A stretch of DNA of 64,000 bases from Denitratimonas tolerans (GTDB lineage: Bacteria; Pseudomonadota; Gammaproteobacteria; Xanthomonadales; Xanthomonadaceae). The notes below the pieces were generated by a model that was given only the letters and a program-made list of their open reading frames with translations, did not search any database and was not told the DNA's origin. This document shows, piece by piece, positions 46,796-56,171 of the stretch. The position numbers were made by a program, and so were the translations under genes. The number at the start of each line of letters is the position of its first letter. Position 1 is the first letter of the stretch. The stretch spans positions 170,431 through 234,430 of the forward strand of contig NZ_JBBDHC010000003.1 in assembly GCF_037203605.1 (NCBI RefSeq), given 5' to 3'.

Positions 46796-46819
46796 AATGT
46801 AATAGCGCGTTGTTACATT
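46796..46819. promoter_or_regulatory. Operator-like palindrome upstream of yerC/his operon
   Basis: AATGTAATA and TGTTACATT flank a GCGCGT centre; the nine-base arms pair at eight positions. On the minus strand it contains TATTAC, a possible -10 element, 19 bases before the yerC start codon. It is the most AT-rich and most symmetrical sequence near the operon start and is a natural target for the TrpR-like product. Confidence 0.55.
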
Positions 46820-46912
46820 AAAGCACGGAACGATCGCGCCGACAAGCTCCCTGCTCGCCTCGGGTCGCGTGGTGACACCCAGTGAACGCACCGGCCCGGC
46901 GGGCGGGCAGTC

Positions 46913-49531
46913 TCAGGCCAGCTCGACGCACTCGCGCAGCGCAGCGTCCAGCGCCGCGCACTGCGCGGCGCCGAGCGGCCGGTTGCCGGCGTCGCTCAGC
47001 TCGAAAAAATCCTCCACGCGCTCGCCGAAGGTGGCGATGCGCGCGTCGTGCACGCGGATGCGGTGGGCGTGGAGGATCGCGGCCACCTGCGCCAGCAGGC
47101 CGGAGCGGTCGTTGCAGACCAGGGTGAGCTGGGTGCGCCCGCCCGTTTCCGAAAACTCGATCTGGACCGGCACGCGGAAGTGCCGCAGCCGGCGCGGCAG
47201 CGCGCGCCGCGCCGGCGGCCGGCCCGGGCCGGGAACGCGCAGGCTTTCACGCAGGGTCCGGGCCACCGCGGCGGCCCGCTGCGGCGCGGCCATGCCCTCG
47301 AACGCGGCGTCGGTTTCCAGCACCTGGAAGGTGTCGAGGGTCATGCCGCCGAGCGAAGTGACGATGCGCGCGTCGACGATGGAAAGCCCGAGCCGGTCGA
47401 GCGTGGCCGCGGCGCTGGCGAACAGGCCGTCGCGATCGGGCGAATACACGAAAACCTCCAGCGCCCCGGCGCGCGCGTGCGGGCGCACGAGGACCACGGG
47501 CAACCCTCCACGCCCGGCTTCGACGATGCCGTGCGCCTGCCAGGCGATCTGCTCGGGTCGATAGCGCAGGAAGCTGTCGTCGGGGAAGTCCGCCCACAGC
47601 GCGTCGATCGCGGCCTCGTCCAGCCCCTCGTCCAGAAGGCGCGAACGCGCCGCCTCGCGCACCTCCGCAACGCGCTCGGCGATGTGTGCGCGCTGCGCCA
47701 GCCCGCGCCGCAGCGCGAATCGCGTGGCCGCGTGCAGGTCGGCCATCAGCCGGTCCTTCCAGGTGTTCCACAGCTTCGGGCTGGTGCCGGCGATGTCGGC
47801 CACGGTAAGCAGGTAGAGGTAATCCAGGCGCTCGCGCTCGCCCACTTCGCGCGCAAACGCGGCCACCACGTCGGGATCGGAAATATCCTTGCGCTGGGCC
47901 GTGGTCGACATGATCAGGTGCTGGCGCACCAGCCAGGCCACGAGGTCGGTATCGGAAGAAGAGAGCCCGTGCGCCTCGCAGAACGCCCGGGCATCCGCCT
48001 CGCCCAGTTCGGAGTGGTCGCCGCCGCGGCCCTTGGCGATGTCATGGAACAGCCCGGCCAGCACCAGCAGCTCGGGCTTGCGAAGCTGCTGCCACAGCTC
48101 GTGCCCCAGCGCGAAGCGCTCGATGGACTCGGGGCGCGAAAACCCTTCGATGTTGCGCAGCACCGCCAGCGTGTGCTCGTCCACGGTGTAGGCATGGAAC
48201 AGGTCGTACTGCATGCGCCCGGTCACGCGGCCGAAGGCCGGCAGATAGCGGCCCAGCACGCCGAGGCGCGCCATGCGTTCGAGCGTGGGCACCGCATGGC
48301 GATCGCGCACCAGGCCGAGGAACAGCGCCCTCACCTCTTCGCTGGCGCGGAACGCATCGTCGATGCACTCCAGCGACTCGCCCAGCGCGCGCGCCGTGGC
48401 CGAGTGCAGGGTGGCAAGTTCGGGATACCGCTGCCAGACGCGGAACAGGCGCAGGATGGTGATCGGCCGGCGCTGCAGCAGGGCGGCATCGCGCAGCGCC
48501 AGGCTCTGGCCGATGCGCACGAAATCGGCGTCGATGCCCACCGGCGCTTCGGTCTCGCGCAGGCTCTCGTCGAAGCGCTGCAGCAGCCGGTCGCCCAGGC
48601 GGGTGACCAGGGCGGCGCTGCGGAAGAAGCCCTGCATCATCTGCTCCACCGCGAGGTTTTCGCTGTGTTCGTCGTGCAGGCCCAGGCGCGAGGCCAGGAT
48701 CTTCTGGTAGTCGAACAGCAGGCGCTCCTCGCGCCTTCCCGAAACCAGGTGCAGCCCGTAGCGCAGCCGCGACAGCGCGCGGCGGTGGGTGTCGAGCACG
48801 CGGAACTCGTCCGCCCCCAGCACGCCCAGAGGCACCAGGTCCTCCAGCCCGCGCACGCCGAACAGGCGCTTGGCCAGCCAGCCCAGCGCGTGGATGTCGC
48901 GCAGCCCGCCCGGGCCGTCCTTGATGTTGGGTTCGAGGTTGTAGGCGGTGTCGTTGAAGCGCGCGTGGCGGCCGCGCCACTCCGCGCGCTTGGCTTCAAG
49001 GAAGGATTCGGCCGGCCAGAGGTCCGGCGCGCGCATCGCCACCAGAAGGCGCGTCAGCGCGGCGCTGTCGCCCACCAGAGGCCGCGCTTCCAGGATCGAG
49101 GTGGCGACGGTCACGTCGGCGCGCGCGGCTTCCGCGCACTGGGCCACGCTGCGCACCGCGTGACCGGGCGCAAGGCCGATATCCCACAGGAGGGCAAACC
49201 AGCGTTCGATCGCCTCGCGCTGGTCGCGCTGGCTTTCCGCCTCGGCCAGCACCAGGAGATCCACGTCCGAATAGGGGAACAGTTCGCCGCGCCCGTAGCC
49301 GCCGGTGGCCACCAGCGCCAGGCCCGGCGCACCCGCGAATCCGCGGGTCCAGGCGGATACCACGATGCGATCCACGGTCTTCGCGCGGCGCGCCAGCAGG
49401 CGATCCACGTCCTCCTCGCGATCGAACGCCTCGGCAAGGCGCCGCGCGCCGTCTTCCAGCGCACGCCGCGCGGCCTGCCTCCAGGCACCGGCATCGCCGT
49501 CGTCGGGAAGCTCCGGCTCCGGCGCGCTCAC
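46913..49531 (-). CDS. glnD: PII uridylyltransferase / uridylyl-removing enzyme
   Basis: GlnD senses glutamine and (de)uridylylates PII. The 872-residue protein has the nucleotidyltransferase motif GGYGRGELFPYSDVDLL near residue 80, the PNIKDGPGGLRDIHAL segment, the HD hydrolase motif LFHDIAKGRGGDHSELG near 475, and two C-terminal ACT domains (DRDGLFASAAATLDRLGLSI; DRSGLLAQVAAILHAHRIRV). The start is GTG at 49531 with GGAGG about ten bases upstream. Confidence 0.96.
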   Translation of the reverse strand: MSAPEPELPDDGDAGAWRQAARRALEDGARRLAEAFDREEDVDRLLARRAKTVDRIVVSAWTRGFAGAPGLALVATGGYGRGELFPYSDVDLLVLAEAESQRDQREAIERWFALLWDIGLAPGHAVRSVAQCAEAARADVTVATSILEARPLVGDSAALTRLLVAMRAPDLWPAESFLEAKRAEWRGRHARFNDTAYNLEPNIKDGPGGLRDIHALGWLAKRLFGVRGLEDLVPLGVLGADEFRVLDTHRRALSRLRYGLHLVSGRREERLLFDYQKILASRLGLHDEHSENLAVEQMMQGFFRSAALVTRLGDRLLQRFDESLRETEAPVGIDADFVRIGQSLALRDAALLQRRPITILRLFRVWQRYPELATLHSATARALGESLECIDDAFRASEEVRALFLGLVRDRHAVPTLERMARLGVLGRYLPAFGRVTGRMQYDLFHAYTVDEHTLAVLRNIEGFSRPESIERFALGHELWQQLRKPELLVLAGLFHDIAKGRGGDHSELGEADARAFCEAHGLSSSDTDLVAWLVRQHLIMSTTAQRKDISDPDVVAAFAREVGERERLDYLYLLTVADIAGTSPKLWNTWKDRLMADLHAATRFALRRGLAQRAHIAERVAEVREAARSRLLDEGLDEAAIDALWADFPDDSFLRYRPEQIAWQAHGIVEAGRGGLPVVLVRPHARAGALEVFVYSPDRDGLFASAAATLDRLGLSIVDARIVTSLGGMTLDTFQVLETDAAFEGMAAPQRAAAVARTLRESLRVPGPGRPPARRALPRRLRHFRVPVQIEFSETGGRTQLTLVCNDRSGLLAQVAAILHAHRIRVHDARIATFGERVEDFFELSDAGNRPLGAAQCAALDAALRECVELA

Positions 49532-49625
49532 GCGTCGCCGCCTCCGCAGGGCGCTCCAGCCAGAAGCGCAAAGTAGCCATCAGAGGCAACACGCCGGACC
49601 GGACATGTCGGAATGTGTGCGGTCA

Positions 49626-50816
49626 TCAGACGACGCCTACGTAGACCACGTGTGTGTAGGCACCCGATTCGGCGGTGACAGCTAACCTCGATCCGGCCGA
49701 TACGGGACGATCGGATTCGTACCGCCACCCGCAATCACGCGATACGCCGGCGCCAATGGCGTCCACCACATCGCCCCTCTCGATATCCGGCTCAATCAGG
49801 AACTCAAAGTCATCGATCCAGACTCGCACACCCTTGAGCGGAAAATTCTTGTCGAGGGACAGCGCCCAGCCTTCAAGCATGAGTCTTCCCGCCTCATCCA
49901 CGCTCTTGATATCCAGCCAACCCCATGTCCCACGAGTCAGGCTGCGGCCGAGCGAATGCAGATCGATGACCTGCGATCTGCTGGAAAGATACAGATCCTG
50001 CTCGTGCGCCAGACAGCGCTCAAGACAGACCGTTCGGACCCTCGTGTCGAGTCTCGCAACCATCCTTTCGACATGATCGCGAGTCACATGCGTGGTTCCG
50101 TAGTGCTCGGAGCTGAGCGGCGTCAATTCGCTTGTACCAGCGTATTCAAGCCCTTCGCCGGTCGTCGCCGCCGCATCGGCCATCGGCTTGGTGCTGAAGC
50201 ACAGGATGCCTCGCGGGGAAAGCATGGACAGCAGCTTCGCCAGCCAGGGCTCGAATAGCGCGCCGGGCAGGTGGGAAAACAGGGACGCGACCCAGATCAG
50301 GTCGAAGGTTTCCTCGCAGTGAAAGTCCGCCGGATGGATCGCGGACTTCATCACCGGCACGCCCAACCGTCGGCTTATGAAATCAAGCGCGTCTTCCTGG
50401 ATTTCCGATGCGTGAAGATCGATGTCGCTCCGGTTCAATACGGCAAACCTCAGGGCACGCCCATGTCCGCAGGCAAAATCAAGAACCCGGAGCTTCTCTT
50501 CCCCGGTCTTGATCGCCTTTATCAACTGACTCATCAGCGCATGCTGCTGAATGCCAATGGAGTAATACTGGGCAAGAGCGGCACCGGGATCCTTATGCTC
50601 GAGGAGTGAGTGCAGGAACATCTGGTCGTTCTCGTCGACTTCCGTATTGACTGCCGTCCGGGAGCCTTCTGGCAGCCCTGCACAGTGATATGCGGCATGG
50701 GAGACAAGATTAACCAGGTCACTGCTTGCAAAGAGCGCGCGTGCCCTGTCAAACAATTCCTCAGCGGACTCGGTACTCACCTGCTTCCCAACCGCTTGTT
50801 CACTGTTCGCGCTCAT
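49626..50816 (-). CDS. Class I SAM-dependent methyltransferase, probably acquired
   Basis: A 396-residue protein. The SAM-binding fold begins near residue 108 with VLDFACGHGRALRFA, followed by DLHASEIQEDALDFI, FDLIWVASLFSHL and a GILCFST strand. The last 95 residues (GWLDIKSVDEAGRLMLEGWA, VRVWIDDFEFLI) resemble the GWA-type beta domain attached to some polysaccharide-modifying enzymes. The substrate is unknown. The gene is visibly less GC-rich and uses more A/T-ending codons than glnD and map; its ATG overlaps the map stop as ATGA, although glnD and map are often near neighbours without it. Confidence 0.85.
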   Translation of the reverse strand: MSANSEQAVGKQVSTESAEELFDRARALFASSDLVNLVSHAAYHCAGLPEGSRTAVNTEVDENDQMFLHSLLEHKDPGAALAQYYSIGIQQHALMSQLIKAIKTGEEKLRVLDFACGHGRALRFAVLNRSDIDLHASEIQEDALDFISRRLGVPVMKSAIHPADFHCEETFDLIWVASLFSHLPGALFEPWLAKLLSMLSPRGILCFSTKPMADAAATTGEGLEYAGTSELTPLSSEHYGTTHVTRDHVERMVARLDTRVRTVCLERCLAHEQDLYLSSRSQVIDLHSLGRSLTRGTWGWLDIKSVDEAGRLMLEGWALSLDKNFPLKGVRVWIDDFEFLIEPDIERGDVVDAIGAGVSRDCGWRYESDRPVSAGSRLAVTAESGAYTHVVYVGVV

Positions 50817-51607
50817 GCGTCGTTGTCGTCGCCGGGGATGCGGGTGAGGATTTCGAAGCCGTCGTCGGTGACCGCGACGGTGTGTTCCCACTGGGCCGAG
50901 AGCGAGCGGTCCTTGGTGACCACGGTCCAGCCGTCCGGCAGGAGGCGCGAGTGGCGCGCGCCGGCGTTGATCATCGGCTCGATGGTGAACACCATGCCCT
51001 TCTTCAGCACCGGCCCGGTGCCGGCCTGGCCGTAATGCAGCACCTGGGGCTCGTCGTGGTAGACCTGCCCGATGCCGTGGCCGCAGTACTCGCGCACGAC
51101 CGAGAAGCGCTCGGATTCGGCGTAGCTCTGGATCGCGTGGCCGATATCGCCCAGGTGCGCGCCCGGGCGCACCGCGCGGATGCCGCGGAACATGGCCTCG
51201 CGGGTCACGTCCACCAGGCGCTGGGCCAGCACCGAGGGTTTGCCGACGATGTACATGCGGCTGGTGTCGCCGTGCCAGCCGTCCTTGATGACGGTCACGT
51301 CGATGTTGAGGATGTCGCCGTCCTTGAGCAGCTTGCCTTCGCTCGGGATGCCGTGGCAGATCACGTTGTTGATCGAGGTGCAGGTGGCCGCCGGGAACGG
51401 GATGCGCCCGTGCCCGCCGCCGTAGCCGATGTTGGCCGGGATCGCCTTCTGCACGTTGACGATGTGGTCGTGGCAGATGCGGTCCAGCTCGGCGGTGCTG
51501 ACGCCGGCCTTCACGTGGGGTTCGACCACGCGCAGCACTTCGGCCGCCAGGCGACCGGCCACGCGCATCTTTTCGATGTCCGCGGAGGATTTGATGGGAA
51601 TGCTCAT
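50813..51607 (-). CDS. map: Methionine aminopeptidase, type I
   Basis: Map removes the initiator methionine. The 264-residue pita-bread-fold protein has all five metal-ligand regions: DVTVIKDGWHGDTSRMY (two Asp), GHGIGQVYH (His), FTIEPM (Glu) and QWEHTV (Glu). The ATG at 51607 is used; a TTG just upstream would add one residue. Its stop is coupled to the methyltransferase gene. Confidence 0.97.
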   Translation of the reverse strand: MSIPIKSSADIEKMRVAGRLAAEVLRVVEPHVKAGVSTAELDRICHDHIVNVQKAIPANIGYGGGHGRIPFPAATCTSINNVICHGIPSEGKLLKDGDILNIDVTVIKDGWHGDTSRMYIVGKPSVLAQRLVDVTREAMFRGIRAVRPGAHLGDIGHAIQSYAESERFSVVREYCGHGIGQVYHDEPQVLHYGQAGTGPVLKKGMVFTIEPMINAGARHSRLLPDGWTVVTKDRSLSAQWEHTVAVTDDGFEILTRIPGDDNDA

Positions 51608-51654
51608 CAATCAATTATCGCGCAGCGGCCCGCGTCGGGCCAGCGCCGCGGGTG

Positions 51655-53505
51655 TCAGCGATAGCCTTCGGCCTGCAGGCTGAAGAGTTCGGCGTAGAGG
51701 CCACCGGCCGCCAGCAGCGATGCGTGATCGCCCTCCTCGATCACCGCCCCGTGCCGCAGCACGAGGATGCGATCGGCCATGCGTACGGTGGAAAAGCGGT
51801 GGGAAATCAGCACCGTGGTGCGCCCTTCCGAGAGCTCGCGGAAGCGCTGGAACACCTCGAACTCCGCGCGCGCGTCGAGCGCGGCGGTGGGTTCGTCCAG
51901 GATCATCACCTGGGCCTGGCGCATGTAGGCGCGCGCGATGGCGAGCTTCTGCCATTCGCCGCCGGAAAGCTCCACGCCGCTGCCGAAGCGCTTGCCCAGC
52001 ATCTGGTCGTAGCCGCCGGGAAGCTTCGCGATCACCGCGTCGGCCAGCGAGCGGCGCGCGGCCTCCTCGATGCGCGCGCGGTCGTCCCGCGCCTCGATCC
52101 GGCCCACGGCGATGTTGTCGGCGGCGCTGAGGTGATAGCGCACGAAGTCCTGGAAGATCACCCCGATATGCGCGCGCAACTCGTCCAGGTCGTAGTCGCG
52201 AAGATCCACGCCGTCGAGCAGGATGCGGCCCTCGTCCGGGTCGTAGAGGCGCGCCAGCAGCTTGACCAGGGTGGTCTTGCCGGCACCGTTCTCGCCCACC
52301 AGCGCAATCGATTCGCCCGCGCCGATTTCAAGCGACAGCCCGCGCACCGCCCAGCGCTCGGCACCGGGATAGCGGAAGCCCACGTCTTCGAACACGAAGC
52401 CTTCGCGGATCGGCTGCGGCATCGCGCGCGCGCCGGGGCGCGAGAGGATTTCCGGGCGGATGTCGAAAAACGAGTACAGGTCGTCGAGGAACAGCGCCTG
52501 GTTGGCGACCTGCGAAAAGCCGCTCAGCAGCCCTTCGAGCAGCGAACGCAGGCGCAGGAAGGAACCCGCCAGGAAAGTCAGGTCGCCCACGGTGAAATCG
52601 CCGCGCACGGTGCGCCAGGTCAGGTAGCCGTAGGCGGCGTAGTAGCCGCCCGTGCCCAGCAGCGAGAGCGCGCCGCCCCACAGCGCGCGGCGCGCGGCCA
52701 GGGCGCGATTGGCGCGATGGAAGGTGTCGGCCAGATGCCGGTAGCGCGCGATCAGGAAGGGGGCCAGCGCGAAGATCTTCACCTCCTTGGCGGTTTCCAC
52801 GCTGGCACCGGTCTGGCGCACGTAATCGAGCTCGCGCCGCTCGGGGGTCCAGTGGAAATTGAGCGCGTAGCCCTGCGCGTTGAAATGCATCTCGCCCAGG
52901 AACGCGGGCAGCAGCGCGACCAGGATCAGCCCGATCAGCCAGGGCGCGTAGGCGACAAGGCCAATACCGAAGGCGATCACGGTGACGGCATCCTGGGCCT
53001 GACCGAAGAGCTGGCCCAGCAGCGGGCTGCGGCCCATGGTCTGGCGGCGCGCGCGCTCCAGACGATCCTGCAGGTCGGCGTCCTCGAAGTCCTCCAGATC
53101 CAGCGTCGCGGCGTGCTCCATCAGCCGCACGCTGGCGAGGTTGGCGTAGCGTTCGGACAGCACCGCATCGACGAAGCCCACGGCGCGGCCGAGCAGGTCC
53201 GAGGCCAGCGCCAGGGCGAACTCCGTGACCAGCAGCAGCGCCAGATGATCCAGCGCGCCGCGGCTCCACGCTTGCCGCAGTCCATCGTGGAACTCCCCGC
53301 CGCCAAGCCCGATCACCTCGTCGATGATGAGCTTGGCGACGTAGAGCATGGCCACCGGCAGCACCGCGCGCGCGAGGCGCAGCACCACCGTGGCCAGCGT
53401 CAGCGGCGCGCTGGTTTCCCAGACCTGACGCAGGAACGGCCCCAGGTTGCGCAGCGCCGAGACGCGCTGGCGCAGGGATTGGCGCTCTGCGGCCGCGGGC
53501 TTCAA
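51655..53505 (-). CDS. ABC transporter, fused permease and ATP-binding protein
   Basis: A 616-residue exporter half-transporter of the MsbA/multidrug type. The N-terminal 330 residues hold about six membrane helices (LTLATVVLRLARAVLPVAML; LALLLVTEFALALASDLLG; PWLIGLILVALLPAFL and others). The ATPase domain has Walker A GENGAGKTT, the signature LSGGEWQ and Walker B VMILDEP followed by the H-loop LISHRFSTVR. The start appears to be TTG at 53505, overlapping the stop of the TerB-like gene. The substrate is unknown. Confidence 0.92.
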   Translation of the reverse strand: MKPAAAERQSLRQRVSALRNLGPFLRQVWETSAPLTLATVVLRLARAVLPVAMLYVAKLIIDEVIGLGGGEFHDGLRQAWSRGALDHLALLLVTEFALALASDLLGRAVGFVDAVLSERYANLASVRLMEHAATLDLEDFEDADLQDRLERARRQTMGRSPLLGQLFGQAQDAVTVIAFGIGLVAYAPWLIGLILVALLPAFLGEMHFNAQGYALNFHWTPERRELDYVRQTGASVETAKEVKIFALAPFLIARYRHLADTFHRANRALAARRALWGGALSLLGTGGYYAAYGYLTWRTVRGDFTVGDLTFLAGSFLRLRSLLEGLLSGFSQVANQALFLDDLYSFFDIRPEILSRPGARAMPQPIREGFVFEDVGFRYPGAERWAVRGLSLEIGAGESIALVGENGAGKTTLVKLLARLYDPDEGRILLDGVDLRDYDLDELRAHIGVIFQDFVRYHLSAADNIAVGRIEARDDRARIEEAARRSLADAVIAKLPGGYDQMLGKRFGSGVELSGGEWQKLAIARAYMRQAQVMILDEPTAALDARAEFEVFQRFRELSEGRTTVLISHRFSTVRMADRILVLRHGAVIEEGDHASLLAAGGLYAELFSLQAEGYR

Positions 53506-53987
53506 CGCGCGCCGACTTCCGCCAGGCGCAGCCGCACCGTTTCACCGCTGAAGCCCAGCGCCGCGCCGACTTCCTCCAGCGTGGCGCGCTCGCGCGGAAA
53601 GAGGCGGCCGTCGGCCATGGCCACACCCACCAGGACATCCAGCCAGTGCAGCAGTTCGCTGGAACCGGCCGGGTAAAGCTCCTGGATGCGGCGCGCCTCG
53701 TGTGTCAGGTCGATCTGGCGCAGCCGCCCGCGCTCGAAGGCCGCATTGGCCAGCGCCAGGCCGCCGCTGGGAAGGTCCATGTCCTTCATCACCGAATTGA
53801 CGAATTCGGCCTCGTGGCTGGTCACGATGCTGTCGGCCTTGGCCACGTAGCCGATCAGCCCGAACAGCACCTCGACCGGCAGTTCGCGCTCCTTGGGCAG
53901 CTTGCCGCCGGTGAACAGTTCACCCACCGCGCTGCGCAGGTCGCGCAGGATGCCGGTGAAGCCGGCACCGGATTCCTCGGAAGCCAT
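53502..53987 (-). CDS. TerB/DjlA-N-like domain protein
   Basis: A 161-residue soluble helical protein matching the TerB-like fold: LPVEVLFGLIGYVAKADSIV, SHEAEFVNSVMKDMDL, then LLHWLDVLVGVAMADGRLFPRERATLEEV, the repeated A(K/M)ADG acidic helix typical of the family. GGAGA precedes the ATG at 53987 by seven bases. It overlaps the ABC transporter start by four bases, so the two may act together; function unknown. Confidence 0.82.
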   Translation of the reverse strand: MASEESGAGFTGILRDLRSAVGELFTGGKLPKERELPVEVLFGLIGYVAKADSIVTSHEAEFVNSVMKDMDLPSGGLALANAAFERGRLRQIDLTHEARRIQELYPAGSSELLHWLDVLVGVAMADGRLFPRERATLEEVGAALGFSGETVRLRLAEVGAR

Positions 53988-54115
53988 ATTGCGTTCTCCA
54001 TGGTCTGGGGCAGGCCTTGCGCGCCGATCCGGCCTGCCTTGCACGAAAGCGGGGTGCCCCGGCGCTCGCCGCCATCGTAAACTCCCCGGCCCCAAAAGCC
54101 ACCACTCCGGCAGCC

Positions 54116-55633
54116 GTGACCTCCATCAAGCAGGAAGACCTGATCCAGTCCGTGGCCGACGCGCTGCAGTACATCAGCTACTACCACCCCGTCGACTTCA
54201 TCAAATCCGTCACCGCCGCCTGGGAGCGCGAGGAATCGCCGGCGGCCAAGGACGCGATGGCGCAAATCCTGATCAACTCGCGCATGTGCGCCGAAGGCCA
54301 CCGCCCGATCTGTCAGGACACCGGCATCGTCACGGTGTTCCTGGAAGTGGGCATGGACGTGCGCTGGGAGGGCTTCACCGGTTCGCTGGAGGATGCGGTG
54401 AACGAAGGTGTGCGCCGCGCCTACCTCGATCCGGACAACAGGCTTCGCGCCAGCGTGCTGGCCGATCCGGCCGGCAAGCGCATCAACACGAAAGACAACA
54501 CGCCCTGCGTCATCAACGTCAAGATCGTCGCCGGCGACAAACTCGACGTGATCGTGGCAGCCAAGGGCGGCGGCTCCGAGGCCAAGTCCAAGTTCGCCAT
54601 GCTCAATCCCTCCGACTCCATCGTCGACTGGGTGCTCAAGACCGTGCCGACGATGGGCGCGGGCTGGTGCCCGCCGGGGATGCTGGGCATCGGCATCGGC
54701 GGCACCGCCGAGAAGGCGATGCTGCTGGCCAAGGAATCGCTGATGGAGGAAATCGACATCCAGGAGCTGATCGCGCGCGGGCCGCAGAATCGTATCGAGG
54801 AAATGCGCATCGAGCTGTTCGAGAAAGTCAACGCGCTGGGCATCGGCGCGCAGGGCCTGGGCGGGCTGACCACGGTGCTGGACGTCAAGATCAAGGACTT
54901 CCCGACCCATGCCGCCAACCTGCCGGTGGCGCTGATCCCCAACTGCGCGGCCACCCGCCACGCCCATTTCACCCTGGACGGCAGCGGCCCGGTGGCGCTC
55001 GATCCGCCCTCGCTGGAAGACTGGCCCACGCTCACCTACAGCCCGCAGAACGCGCGCCGGGTGAATCTGGACACGATCACCCGCGAGGAAGTGCAGACCT
55101 TCAAGCCGGGCGAGGTGCTGCTGCTCAACGGCAGGATGCTCACCGGCCGCGACGCCGCGCACAAGCGCATGGTGGACATGCTCAACCGCGGCGAACCGCT
55201 GCCGGTCGATCTGGCGGGCCGCTTCATCTACTACGTCGGCCCGGTCGATCCGGTGCGCGATGAGGTCGTCGGCCCGGCCGGCCCCACCACCGCCACCCGC
55301 ATGGACAAGTTCACCGAGCAGGTGCTGGCGCAAACCGGCCTGCTGGGCATGATCGGCAAGGCCGAGCGCGGCCCGTTGGCGCTGGAAGCTATCCGCAGGC
55401 ACCGCTCGGTCTACCTGATGGCGGTGGGTGGCGCGGCCTACCTGGTCTCCAAGGCGATCCGCGCAGCCCGCGTGGCGGGCTTCGAGGACTTGGGCATGGA
55501 GGCCATTTACGAGTTTGAAGTCAAGGACATGCCGGTCACTGTTGCAGTGGATTCTCAGGGCACGTCGGTGCACGAGACCGGCCCGCGCGAATGGCAGGCG
55601 CGGATCGCGGGGATTCCGCTGAAGATCCTGTGA
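54116..55633 (+). CDS. Fumarate hydratase, class I
   Basis: An oxygen-sensitive [4Fe-4S] fumarase of the TCA cycle. The 505-residue protein fuses the alpha and beta parts: the cluster cysteines are in RPICQDTG, PNCAATRH and the GAGWCPPGMLGIGIGG region, and the C-terminal part has GRMLTGRDAAHKRM and GPTTATRMDKFTEQV. I chose GTG at 54116 (TSIKQEDLIQSVADALQYIS), which gives the family start; the open frame to 54017 adds residues without similarity. Confidence 0.95.
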   Translation: MTSIKQEDLIQSVADALQYISYYHPVDFIKSVTAAWEREESPAAKDAMAQILINSRMCAEGHRPICQDTGIVTVFLEVGMDVRWEGFTGSLEDAVNEGVRRAYLDPDNRLRASVLADPAGKRINTKDNTPCVINVKIVAGDKLDVIVAAKGGGSEAKSKFAMLNPSDSIVDWVLKTVPTMGAGWCPPGMLGIGIGGTAEKAMLLAKESLMEEIDIQELIARGPQNRIEEMRIELFEKVNALGIGAQGLGGLTTVLDVKIKDFPTHAANLPVALIPNCAATRHAHFTLDGSGPVALDPPSLEDWPTLTYSPQNARRVNLDTITREEVQTFKPGEVLLLNGRMLTGRDAAHKRMVDMLNRGEPLPVDLAGRFIYYVGPVDPVRDEVVGPAGPTTATRMDKFTEQVLAQTGLLGMIGKAERGPLALEAIRRHRSVYLMAVGGAAYLVSKAIRAARVAGFEDLGMEAIYEFEVKDMPVTVAVDSQGTSVHETGPREWQARIAGIPLKIL

Positions 55634-55745
55634 CGGGGTTCTCAGTCGTACCCTGTTTGGGGCATAGTGCGGCCATGAACGGACGTCGGCGGCGCTGCCG
55701 CGATGACGCCCATGCTCACTCCACACCTGCCGTGACCGCCCGCCC

Positions 55746-56147
55746 TTGAGCTCCAGACACGTTTACCTCGGAAATGGTTTCGAGATCCATTTCAGCTTCG
55801 TGTCGGGCGTCCTGCGCGCGCAGGTGGAAGGCCCGCACGACAGCTTCGATGTCTCCATCGCCTACTGGAAGGCCATCGTCCAAGAACGGCTTCGCCTCGA
55901 CGCCACGCGGATCCTGGTGGTCGAGAACCTCGCCGACAGCACGCACGCGGACGTGACCCTGAGCATGGCCGACGAACTCCTGAAGCTCGATCTCGCCGGC
56001 TGTCGGGTGGCATTCGTGGATCGCGGCGTGGACAACCGCTCGGTGCAGGAGCTCATCGCCATGCGCGCACGCGACCAGGGCATCATCGCGACGGTATTCG
56101 GCGACGAGGGCCAAGCGATCAACTGGCTGCGGCACGGCATCGACTGA
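55746..56147 (+). CDS. Small protein of unknown function, SpoIIAA-like in outline
   Basis: I do not recognise a named family. The 133-residue product alternates strands and helices (FEIHFSFVSGVLRAQVEGP, TRILVVENLA, GCRVAFVDRG, ATVFGDEGQAINWL) in the manner of SpoIIAA-like/STAS-type folds of about this size found in related bacteria. No ATG is available; the TTG at 55746 is the likely start. It sits alone between fumarase and the convergent Lrp gene. Confidence 0.65.
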   Translation: MSSRHVYLGNGFEIHFSFVSGVLRAQVEGPHDSFDVSIAYWKAIVQERLRLDATRILVVENLADSTHADVTLSMADELLKLDLAGCRVAFVDRGVDNRSVQELIAMRARDQGIIATVFGDEGQAINWLRHGID

Positions 56148-56171
56148 AGCGCGATCGCGCGGCGGGGTCGC

